DNA of 44,445 nt, from the NCBI GenBank assembly GCA_025356655.1, contig JANXRW010000096.1, forward strand, positions 1-44,445. The letters are read 5' to 3'. The translations under genes were made by a program, and so were the position numbers. Under the pieces are notes generated by a model that worked only from the letters and a program-made list of their open reading frames with translations, was not told the origin of the DNA and made no database searches. This stretch comes from Betaproteobacteria bacterium (lineage in GTDB: Bacteria > Pseudomonadota > Gammaproteobacteria > Burkholderiales > SHXO01). This document shows positions 26,947-34,520 of this stretch, in pieces; the stretch's first letter is position 1, and each line of letters opens with the position of its first letter.

Positions 26947-27729
26947 ATGGCAGACTTCATGTTCTACGAGCGCCCGGTCGCGCTGAATCGAGATCAGCAT
27001 CGACGCCTGCGCATCAATCCGGCGAGCAACCACTTCGCCTTCGCGGGCAAAACGAACGCAGTGCCCATCGCTAGCACGGAGTTCCCGGAAGCGGCGCGCG
27101 ACTACCCCATCGTCTTCGTTGGAGAGGAAGGCGGCAACTTCGGGGTAGCTGCCCTAGTCGGGCTTCGAGATCGCGAAAACCTGCTCGTCGACGAGCAGGG
27201 GCGCTGGGCCGACGGGGTCTATGTGCCTGCGTTCGCCCGCCGCTACCCCTTCGTCCTGGCCCGCACGGACGAGTCGGAGACGCTCACCGTGTGCATCGAC
27301 GAGGTCTATCCTGGCCTGTCTGCCGATGCAGGCGAGGCCCTCTTCGATGAGCAGGGCGCCGAGTCGCCGTATTTGCAACGGGCCCTGGAATTTCTGCGAC
27401 TTTTCCACGACGAGGCTCAACGGACATCGACCTTCGCTAACCGACTCAAGGCGCTAGGGCTCTTGGTTCCAAAGGTGATCAACCTGGAGCGTAACGGGGA
27501 GCGGTACACCCTCCAGGGGTTATGGATGGTGGACCCGGAAAAACTCGCAGGCATCGACGACGAACGAGCTCTGGAACTCTTCCGTTCGGGCTATCTGAAC
27601 TGGATCCACGCCCACCTCCAGTCCATGGGCAGCCTGCCAAGACTTCTTCAGCGGCTCGACAGCCGCGTGGCCGCCGGCTCTCAGACCCCAGGGGGAATTA
27701 CCGCAGAACCCTCCCCGGTCCGGCACTAG
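26947..27729 (+). CDS. SapC family protein
   Basis: A 260-residue protein of the SapC family (named from a Campylobacter S-layer-associated locus; biochemical role unknown). Features: FYERPVALNRDQHRRLRI at the start, the PIVFVGEEG strand, the YPFVLARTDE block and FHDEAQRTSTFANRL near the C-terminus. No signal peptide. The frame is open from 26863, but the ATG at 26947 matches the family start. It is divergent from the MDR gene and convergent with the SDR gene. Confidence 0.82.
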   Translation: MADFMFYERPVALNRDQHRRLRINPASNHFAFAGKTNAVPIASTEFPEAARDYPIVFVGEEGGNFGVAALVGLRDRENLLVDEQGRWADGVYVPAFARRYPFVLARTDESETLTVCIDEVYPGLSADAGEALFDEQGAESPYLQRALEFLRLFHDEAQRTSTFANRLKALGLLVPKVINLERNGERYTLQGLWMVDPEKLAGIDDERALELFRSGYLNWIHAHLQSMGSLPRLLQRLDSRVAAGSQTPGGITAEPSPVRH

Positions 27730-27780
27730 GCTGCAAGACACCAGGGCAGGCGGCCGGGCAACCGGCCCGCCCCCGCACCG

Positions 27781-28572
27781 CTAGCCGAAACAAGCCCGGA
27801 TAACCCCGCCATCCACGCGCAACGCCGCGCCGTTGGTGGCGGATGCCAGCGGGCTGCACACGTACGCGATCATGCTCGCCACCTCCTCAGGCATGGCATA
27901 ACGCTTGAGTAGTGAACTCGGACGCACGCTTTCAAAGAATGCGGCCTCCACTTCGGCCAGCGGTTTGCCGGGCGCGCGCAGCGCAATGGCCCGCTTGTTT
28001 CCATCGGACAGCGTTGGCCCGGGCAGCACCGTGTTGACCGTGACGCCCGTGCCCGCGCAGTTCTCGGCCAGCCCTCGGGAAACAGCCATCTGCGCCGTCT
28101 TCGTCATGCCATAGTGGACCATGTCGTGGGGAATCTGTATACCGCTCTCGCTGCTCACGAACACCACGCGGCCCCAGCCGCGCAACTTCATCCCCGGCAG
28201 ATAGGCTCGAGACAGACGCACGCCGCTCATGACGTTGATCTCGAAAAAGCGCTGCCAGTCGTCGTCCGTAATCGCCTCGAAGGGCTTACGCTCCCAAATC
28301 CCTAGGTTATTCACCAGAATATCCACGGCCGGGTACCGGGCAACCAAGTCCGCAATCGGCTGTGCTGTCGCCAGGTCTCCTGCGAATCCCTCGACCTGAG
28401 CGCCGGGTACCTCCTCCTTCAAGGCCGCAACCGAGGCGCTCGCCGCCTCCGGCGTGCGTCCATTGATGATCACGCTGGCGCCTTCCTGCAGCAGTAAGCG
28501 CGCCGTAGCGTAACCGATGCCCTTGGTCGACCCAGAGATCAACGCCGACTTTCCATTGAGTTTCAGATCCAT
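27781..28572 (-). CDS. Short-chain dehydrogenase/reductase
   Basis: A 263-residue classical SDR: cofactor loop GSTKGIG near residue 13, NNLG at about 93 (replacing NNAG), a catalytic Ser in VSSES and the YGMTK active-site pair at about 155-159. The C-terminal substrate loop and the ending AALRVDGGVI are typical of fabG-like proteins. Substrate unknown. AGGAGGA lies about nine bases before the ATG at 28572; nine extra upstream codons in frame lack a ribosome site. Confidence 0.9.
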   Translation of the reverse strand: MDLKLNGKSALISGSTKGIGYATARLLLQEGASVIINGRTPEAASASVAALKEEVPGAQVEGFAGDLATAQPIADLVARYPAVDILVNNLGIWERKPFEAITDDDWQRFFEINVMSGVRLSRAYLPGMKLRGWGRVVFVSSESGIQIPHDMVHYGMTKTAQMAVSRGLAENCAGTGVTVNTVLPGPTLSDGNKRAIALRAPGKPLAEVEAAFFESVRPSSLLKRYAMPEEVASMIAYVCSPLASATNGAALRVDGGVIRACFG

Positions 28573-28966
28573 CCCGCGCTTCCTCCTGACCAGAATCACG
28601 CACGAAGGTTACCACCGGAGTGGGGGCGAAGCCAGTTGTGCACGTCCGCCGGGCGGGATTACGCCGCGAAGCTTGGCGGGCCTACCGAGTTGGGCCACAC
28701 TGTGGATGTGGTTAGGCAACGAGGAGCCTGACGGCTCTGCGCGCGGACGGTCATCGCGGGCGACGCGGATCTTGCTATTTCTGTTCCCCTTCGAGGGCTG
28801 ATCGGGTGTGCGGGGGTGAAAACCCGTCGCGCTGCAGCGCCGTGAGGTAGATGATGCGTCCGGAGGCGCGGTGCACCGACGACTGGGCCGGTGGCGCCCA
28901 TGATAACTTGGCTGACCTGTTGCGCCGGATCCGCCCTGAAGGCCACCGCCTGCCGAAGGACGAACC
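28573..28966. other. 394-bp intergenic stretch, no gene seen
   Basis: Divergent region between the SDR gene and the exporter operon. Short frames on both strands have no family resemblance. A GGGGGTGAAAACCC hairpin-like segment occurs near 28812. It must hold the promoters of both neighbours, but none stands out. Confidence 0.5.
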
Positions 28967-29929
28967 ATGACCCGTACTCCAGCCATCGCGTCACTCCTAG
29001 TTGCCTCGGCGCTGTGGGCCTGTAACGCCCCGCCTAGTCCTGGATTTCAGGGGTACGTGGAGGGGGAGTATCTCTTCCTATCCTCACCCCAGGGTGGGTA
29101 CCTGAAGTCCCTCGATGCCCCCCGGGGCAGCCGGGTAGCGCAGGGACAATTGCTATTCACGCTCGCTGGAGACCCCGACACGCAGGCCCTGGCCGCGGCG
29201 GACGCCCGTGCTGCCTCCGCCCGCCAGAAATTGGAGAACCTCGGTGAGCCCCGGCGGCCAACCGAAGTAGCGGCGCTCGCCGCGAACCTGCGCGCTGCCG
29301 AGGCCGCCCTGCGCCTCGCCTTGAGCCAGCGGCAGAGCCAAGAAGCGCTAGCGGCGCAGAACTTTGTGGCGCGGGCCCGCGTCGACGAGGCGCGCGCCGC
29401 CGTGGACACCGCGCGCGCCCAGGTCGATGCCGCACGCCAGCAACTCGCCGCGTTCCGAGCCACGTTGGGCCGGGTCCCGGAACTGCGCGGCGCCCAAGCG
29501 GATTGGGAGGCGGCGGTCGCGGAGGCCGCGCAGAAGCGTTGGGGGCTCGACCACAAGTCGGCAACCGCTCCCGCAACGGGGGAAATCTCTGAAACCTACT
29601 ACCGTCCAGGTGAGTGGGTCCCGGGGGGTGCACCGGTGACCAGCGTACTGCCCGACGCGCAGCGCCGGATACGCTTTTTCGTGCCGGAGACCCAGCTGGG
29701 AAGCCTGCAGGCGGGACGAGTAGTGGAAGCGAGCTGTGACGGCTGCGCCACACCGATCCGCGCGCGCATCGATTTTGTCGCGGCACAGGCCGAGTACACT
29801 CCGCCGGTCATCTATAGCCGCGGAAGCCGAGAGAAGCTGGTCTTCAGGGTGGAGGCAAAGCCTGCTCCGGAACAGGCGAGCAAGCTTCGTCCAGGCCTGC
29901 CCGTCGAGGTCAGGCTGCTCGCACCCTGA
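28967..29929 (+). CDS. HlyD-type membrane fusion lipoprotein of an ABC exporter
   Basis: A 320-residue periplasmic adaptor. The signal peptide ends in a lipobox (ALWAC, Cys19). Residues about 28-65 form half of a biotinyl-lipoyl fold, about 75-160 an Ala/Arg-rich coiled-coil hairpin, then the second lipoyl half (SATAPATGEISETYYRPGEW split at ATG) and a beta-barrel domain. It belongs to the YbhG/YhiI-like group that works with ABC-2 exporters. The ATPase gene follows after 13 bp. Confidence 0.88.
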   Translation: MTRTPAIASLLVASALWACNAPPSPGFQGYVEGEYLFLSSPQGGYLKSLDAPRGSRVAQGQLLFTLAGDPDTQALAAADARAASARQKLENLGEPRRPTEVAALAANLRAAEAALRLALSQRQSQEALAAQNFVARARVDEARAAVDTARAQVDAARQQLAAFRATLGRVPELRGAQADWEAAVAEAAQKRWGLDHKSATAPATGEISETYYRPGEWVPGGAPVTSVLPDAQRRIRFFVPETQLGSLQAGRVVEASCDGCATPIRARIDFVAAQAEYTPPVIYSRGSREKLVFRVEAKPAPEQASKLRPGLPVEVRLLAP

Positions 29930-29942
29930 CAGGAGATCGCGC

Positions 29943-30863
29943 ATGCTAAGCATCGATGTACACGGTCTGAACAAGTCTTTCGGGTCACGCCAAGTGGTTC
30001 GGCACTTGTCACTGGAGGTCCGACAGGGAGAAATCTTCGGTTTCCTGGGCCCCAACGGCAGCGGCAAGACCACCTGCATCCGGATGCTCTGTGGCCTGCT
30101 GACGCCAGATAGCGGAAACGGTATCTGCCTGGGCCTTGACGTCCTACGCCAGAGCGCCGAGATCAAACGCCAGGTCGGGTACATGACACAGAAATTTTCC
30201 CTCTGGGACGACCTGACTATCGCGGAGAACCTGGACTTCGTCGCCAGAATGTTTGGCATGGCCGACCGGCGGGGTGTCGTCGACGCCGCCCTGCAGGAAC
30301 TGGGACTGGCCGGTCGCCGCCACCAACTCGCTGGCACGCTCTCGGGCGGCTGGAAACAGCGGCTCGCGCTGGCGTCCTGCCGCCTGCACCAGCCGCGGTT
30401 GCTGTTGCTAGACGAGCCCACGGCAGGGGTCGATCCGAAGGCCCGCCGCGAGTTTTGGGAGGAGATCCACCGCCTCTCGACGGCTGGCATAACCGTGCTC
30501 GTGTCGACCCACTACATGGACGAGGCTGAGCGTTGTCATCGTCTCGCCTACATCGCCTACGGGCACCTGCTGGCTTCGGGCACTGCGGCCGAGGTTATCG
30601 CGGGCCGACACCTGTCTACTTGGGCCCTGAGCGGGCCCGACCTCATGGGAGCGACGCCCGAACTCCAGACCCTGCCTGGGGCCGAACAGGTGACCAGCTT
30701 CGGCACCACCTTACATGTCAGCGGGACGGATGGCCCTGGCCTGCAGGCCAGCCTTGCTGCTTTCTGTCGTGCACGAGGACTGAGCATGGAACCGCGTGAG
30801 CCGTCGTTGGAAGATACCTTTATTCACCTGATGCGGGACGTGACCGACCCGCTTCAGGCATGA
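29943..30863 (+). CDS. ABC-2 exporter ATP-binding protein
   Basis: A 306-residue ATPase: Walker A GPNGSGKT at 36-43, Q-loop (TQKFSLWDDLT), signature LSGGW at 133-137, Walker B LLLLDEP at 153-159 and the H-loop (STHYMDEAE). A C-terminal domain of about 80 residues is typical of drug/polysaccharide ABC-2 exporters. It has one nucleotide-binding domain, unlike YbhF, which has two. The start at 29943 is chosen because the frame upstream overlaps the HlyD gene. The last 40 bp form part of a 51-bp direct repeat; the partner permease lies 1.5 kb away. Confidence 0.93.
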   Translation: MLSIDVHGLNKSFGSRQVVRHLSLEVRQGEIFGFLGPNGSGKTTCIRMLCGLLTPDSGNGICLGLDVLRQSAEIKRQVGYMTQKFSLWDDLTIAENLDFVARMFGMADRRGVVDAALQELGLAGRRHQLAGTLSGGWKQRLALASCRLHQPRLLLLDEPTAGVDPKARREFWEEIHRLSTAGITVLVSTHYMDEAERCHRLAYIAYGHLLASGTAAEVIAGRHLSTWALSGPDLMGATPELQTLPGAEQVTSFGTTLHVSGTDGPGLQASLAAFCRARGLSMEPREPSLEDTFIHLMRDVTDPLQA

Positions 30864-30874
30864 GGACCGAAGCC
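30824..30874 (+). repeat. 51-bp direct repeat, copy A
   Basis: Covers the last codons of the intact ATPase gene, its stop and the following GAGGACCGAAGCC. It is identical to copy B (32335-32385) at 49 of 51 positions. Sequence beyond it differs in the two places. Confidence 0.95.
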
Positions 30875-31619
30875 GACGCATGGAACGGCTTGAGCGAACG
30901 GGGGCCAGGCCGGGCGGAGCGCCCGCGATGTCCCCGGCTGGCGCATCGATGTGGCTACGGCCTTCCAAACGGGCCCGGCCCGGCGGCGCAGGCTGAGCGC
31001 GCAAAGACCGAGGCCCGCTGCCAGAAGGACCCAGGTGCCGGGTTCCGGCACCGGCTGCGCCACTTTGCCCAACTGCGCATAGACATACATACGGCCCGGC
31101 GTCGTCTACTGCGAAGACATTGGCCGTACCGTTGTCGTTGTAGGCCAGTGCCCCGGTGTGGACTTCCGAAAAGGTGCTCCACTGCCCGGCGGGGATGCCG
31201 ACGAAGGAGAACCCGACGGTCGAGCCATCCGCGGCGCGCGTGGCTTCTGCCGGCGCATTGGTTCCAATGGAGGTGGGGTCCGAACTCACGTCCACCGCGG
31301 AGTTGATGAACGTGGCGCGCCCAAAGCCGGCGACGTGCCCGGTCGAACCCGCGTCAACGCGGATCACCGTGTTGAAGGACAGGCTGTTGTCAGCCAATTT
31401 CAGCACACGGTCCTGGAACACGCCGGTGATGTTCACATCCAGGCCGTTGGAGATGGTGAACGGAATCAGCGTGTCCTGGATCACCAAGCCGGGGGTGTTC
31501 ACGGAGTCCACCGGGATAGCGATGCCGCCAGAGGGCAGGGGCTGCGCTGTAGCAATGCCGGGCAGCAGAGCGCCGGCGAGCAGGAAGGGCAATACAGAAG
31601 AACTTCTGAATTTCAGCAT
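30854..31619 (-). pseudogene. PEP-CTERM surface protein gene, frameshifted
   Basis: A signal peptide (MLKFRSSSVLPFLLAGALLPG) starts at 31619 behind a GGAG site. About 175 residues of beta-rich Thr/Ser/Asn sequence follow. The frame is then lost at a tandem CATACATA (31084-31091); without one 4-bp unit it continues into VPEPGTWVLLAAGLG and RRRAG, a standard PEP-CTERM sorting signal (Pro-Glu-Pro, membrane helix, basic cluster) recognised by exosortase. The frame then runs about 35 residues past the basic cluster into the end of the ABC ATPase gene, so the natural stop was also lost. No exosortase gene is in this window. Confidence 0.8.
31084..31091. repeat. Tandem 4-bp duplication (CATA)2 at the PEP-CTERM frameshift
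   Basis: On the coding strand it reads TATGTATG. Removing one unit gives the continuous reading PYVYAQLGKVAQPVPEP. It is the simplest explanation of the frameshift. Confidence 0.8.
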
Positions 31620-31663
31620 GTCATGGTCTCCGTGGTTTGGTGCGCAGTCTTTGTGGTGGCATC

Positions 31664-31680
31664 CCCGGAACGGTTCCGGG
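31664..31680. promoter_or_regulatory. 17-bp palindrome upstream of the PEP-CTERM gene
   Basis: CCCGGAAC-G-GTTCCGGG has 8-bp perfect arms around one central base, 45 bp upstream of the PEP-CTERM start. It could be an operator or a small hairpin. Not matched to a known site. Confidence 0.4.
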
Positions 31681-32194
31681 TTGCTGGACAGCCTCTTTGG
31701 TCTGTTTCGGCGTCTTTTCCTGCGCCGGCGTAGCCCGCCGCCTAAGCGCGGCGCTTTCGGTCGCGAGGAACTGGCTAACACTTACCCTTCGTCTATTTGC
31801 AAACGCTCGATCTGGGGCAGCCTGCCTGACAGCGACCTACCAACACCGTGGGACCCCAACACGCTGGCCGCCTGCGCGTCAACTCTCAATCGGAGGCACA
31901 TCCAGCAGTGCTCATCGTTGACACCAAGCCCCAGCGAGCGGGCAAGCCCAAGCCAATTCGGCCGACCGAATTCGGGGCGCTGAACAAGGCGTCTGCCATG
32001 CGCTGTGACCGCCGCGTACCGATCGCCTGAAGACGATGACGACATGACTCCTGTGCGCATTGAAAGGCCCGATCGAGTCAGCCTCCTGGGCCTGATCGAT
32101 CCTAAAGCCAGGCTGCGGGTGGCTGCCCGACCGGCATACCGGCAGAAATTTCGGCGCACGCATCGGCAACAGGAGCTTTCGTGACAACGCCACT
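31681..32194. other. 514-bp stretch without a supportable gene, inside the insert
   Basis: Short frames on both strands have no family resemblance. Near 32098 a plus-strand segment reads DPKAR, as in the ATPase after its Walker B, which may be a further relic of the decayed ATPase copy; it is too short to be sure. Confidence 0.45.
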
Positions 32195-32374
32195 GAGAAT
32201 TGCTGCCAGCTTCGGGACCCCCTGGCGGGTCAGTGGGACGGCTGCGCCTAAGCGGAGAGCCGGTCGCGCTGGGTTGTGTCGTGTGCCCGGAGCCTAAGCA
32301 TAGAACCGCAGCCCTCGCTAGAGGACGCTTTTAATCACCTGATGCGGGACGTGACCGACCCGCATCAGGCGTGA
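32195..32374 (+). pseudogene. Decayed copy of the ABC ATPase 3' end
   Basis: The segment aligns with the last 55-60 codons of the intact ATPase gene: ASFGT..RVSGT matches TSFGTT..HVSGT, and SIEP..PSLEDAF.HLMRDVTDPHQA matches SMEP..PSLEDTFIHLMRDVTDPLQA, with stops and frame changes in between. Conservation is highest in the final 51 bp. It sits directly before the permease gene, where the ATPase gene must once have ended. Confidence 0.82.
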
Positions 32375-32385
32375 GGACCGAAGCC
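32335..32385 (+). repeat. 51-bp direct repeat, copy B
   Basis: Partner of 30824-30874, with two mismatches. It ends immediately before the ATG of the permease and contains its GAGGA ribosome site. Confidence 0.95.
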
Positions 32386-33504
32386 ATGAGATTCTCGCTT
32401 GCGCGCTGGCGTGCCATCGTCATAAAAGAGTTTATCCAGCTGCGTCGGGATCGGCTCACCTTTGGGATGATCATCGGCATCCCACTGATCCAACTTTTGC
32501 TTTTCGGATTCGCTATCAATTCGGACCCGCGGCACCTCCCCACTGCCGTGGTCATGGCCGATCCGGGCCCCTTCTCGCGCGCGTACGTGGCGGCGATGGC
32601 CAACAGCGATTACTTCCAAATCCTAGGGAGTCTGCAGGAGCGCGATGCTCACCGGATGCTCGACCGTGGCGACGTTCAGTTCGTCGTGACATTCCCCCTG
32701 GGCTTCAACCGCGATTTGGTGCGCGGGAAATCGCCAACGCTGCTGGTCGAAGCGGACGCAACCGACCCCATGGCAACGGGCGGGGCGCTGGCGGTACTCG
32801 CACAGCTGGGCCCCGCGGTTTTCACGGCGGACCTGCCGGGGTTGAGCGCCACGCCGGTGCCGCGGGTCGACCTGCGGCTGCATCGGCGCTACAACCCGGA
32901 TGGCATCACCGCGTACAACGTCGTCCCCGGTCTCCTCGGGGTGATCCTGACCATGACCATGGTGCTGATGACCAGCCTGGCAATGACGAGGGAGCGCGAA
33001 AGGGGCACCTTCGAAAGCCTCATGGCCACTCCCGCGACGCCCTTGGAAGTGATGACCGGAAAGATCGCTCCCTACGTTGTGATCGGGCTCATCCAAGTCA
33101 CCCTAGTCCTGCTGGCTGCGCGCTGGATCTTCGATGTCCCCATGGTTGGGAGCCTGTTTCTTCTCTACGCGGTGGTACTGCTTTTCATCTGTGCCAACCT
33201 CACCTTGGGAATGACCTTCAGCTCCATCGCCCGGAACCAACTGCAGGCCATGCAGATGACTTTCTTCTTTTTCTTGCCCTCCATGCTCCTTTCGGGATTC
33301 ATGTTTCCCTTCCGGGGCATGCCGCTGTGGGCCCAAGGGGTGGGAAACCTGCTTCCCCTCACGCACTTCCTGGTTCTGGTGCGCGGGATCCTGTTGAAGA
33401 ACAACGGCCCGGAACTTCTCTGGGGGCATATCTGGCCGCTGATGCTCTTCATGGCGGTCGTCCTCGGAGTCGGCCTGTGGACGTTCCGGAGCACCCTCGA
33501 TTGA
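32386..33504 (+). CDS. ABC-2 exporter permease
   Basis: A 372-residue permease of the YhhJ/YbhS type: one N-terminal membrane helix (FGMIIGIPLIQLLLFGFAI), a periplasmic domain of about 140 residues, then five helices after about residue 175. The motif MTRERERGTFESLMATP, following the second helix, is characteristic. The ATG at 32386 has GAGGA nine bases upstream; the GTG at 32371 is less likely. It works with the HlyD and ATPase proteins upstream, but the 1.5-kb insert now separates it from them. Confidence 0.92.
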   Translation: MRFSLARWRAIVIKEFIQLRRDRLTFGMIIGIPLIQLLLFGFAINSDPRHLPTAVVMADPGPFSRAYVAAMANSDYFQILGSLQERDAHRMLDRGDVQFVVTFPLGFNRDLVRGKSPTLLVEADATDPMATGGALAVLAQLGPAVFTADLPGLSATPVPRVDLRLHRRYNPDGITAYNVVPGLLGVILTMTMVLMTSLAMTRERERGTFESLMATPATPLEVMTGKIAPYVVIGLIQVTLVLLAARWIFDVPMVGSLFLLYAVVLLFICANLTLGMTFSSIARNQLQAMQMTFFFFLPSMLLSGFMFPFRGMPLWAQGVGNLLPLTHFLVLVRGILLKNNGPELLWGHIWPLMLFMAVVLGVGLWTFRSTLD

Positions 33505-33519
33505 CGGCCCTACCGGACG

Positions 33520-34225
33520 GCGCACCCGGGTCTCCTCTGGGTCGGCGCAGCCCCAACGCGTCGAGTTCCAGGTAGGCGGCGCGCAACCAAGTTTTGACCC
33601 GAGCGCGTTCCAGCATTCCGAGTGCCTCCGGACCTTCGCGGCGATTGGCCGCCGCCCAAAAGCTTGCGCTGTGACGGTCGATCTTGCGCATGCAGGCACT
33701 CCTGCAGTGCGCCCAGCGTAATTACCCGCGCACCCATGCGCAACGCCCGAGCCAGCGCCGCGGAGTCGTCCAGCAGGGAGAAATCCGTGGCGCGCCCCAG
33801 GTTCCTGACCACGATGTAGCCGGGCCCTTCGCCATGGGTGTCGAGTAGCCGTTGCAGCAGGTCGACGGAATCCTTTCCGCCATCGGATAGATGCCAAAAG
33901 TTCACCTGGACGCCCAACTCGCCCAGCGCGCCAGCGATGCTGCAGTCTGGGCTGCCAGGTCGACCAACACGCTCTGGCCCGACGATACCGAGACGGCCTG
34001 CCCCGCGTCGAGGACCTCCACCAAGTGGTCCAGGCTCTCGTAGCTTTCCACCGTGGCCGGCGAGGCATAGTCGGCGTAGAACCGGGTGAAGGATGCGTGC
34101 GACCGGTCCGTGTCGAAGCCGGTGAGCGGCAGGTTGTGGTCGATGAAATATTGGGCGAGCAACCGGGCGAAGACCGACTTGCCTACGCCGCCCTTTTCGC
34201 CGCCGATGAAGTTAGTTGAGCGCAT
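33520..34225 (-). pseudogene. ParA/MinD-like (StbB/TraL-type) ATPase gene with two frameshifts
   Basis: From the ATG at 34225 the protein begins with a deviant Walker A (FIGGEKGGVGKSVFARLLAQ, Lys11 and Lys16), then FDTDRSHASF and VLVDLAAQT. The frame breaks near 33930 and resumes as LGVQVNFWHLSDGGKDSVDLL, then breaks again near 33690 and resumes as KIDRHSASFWAAAN and LERARVKTWLRAAYLELDAL. The three pieces together make about 230 residues, usual for these small ParA-like proteins found on plasmids, integrated elements and some chromosomes. The 3' end faces the exporter permease. No partner gene remains, and the 295 bp upstream to the RND gene show nothing. Confidence 0.78.
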
Positions 34226-34520
34226 CCTGCGGTCCTGTGCAAAGGCCGGGCAAGCGCAGACGCACTGACGGCACAGTGAGAAAGGGGCCCCTCGGCCGCC
34301 GACAGTCCTGACCGGCAAGGGGCCGCGCGATGATCCTCGTATCTCAGGGCGGCGTCCATCGCGTCGACAGCGGCGTGTTGCGCCGCCGCAATGGTTGTCT
34401 GTTTTAGCCAGACCTCCGAGACCCGAGCATCCGCCGGCCAAGGCCGGCCACGTTCGCACCCACTAGCGCGCTCGAAGCCGGCGAAGCGGCCGGAGGGACG
34501 CTGCGCCAACGTCACAGCGC

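Noticed and set aside
28609..28760. REP-associated tyrosine transposase (a PNHIH motif is read on the minus strand)
   Set aside because: Only the short motif matches; there is no surrounding Y1 transposase domain and no start or continuing frame.
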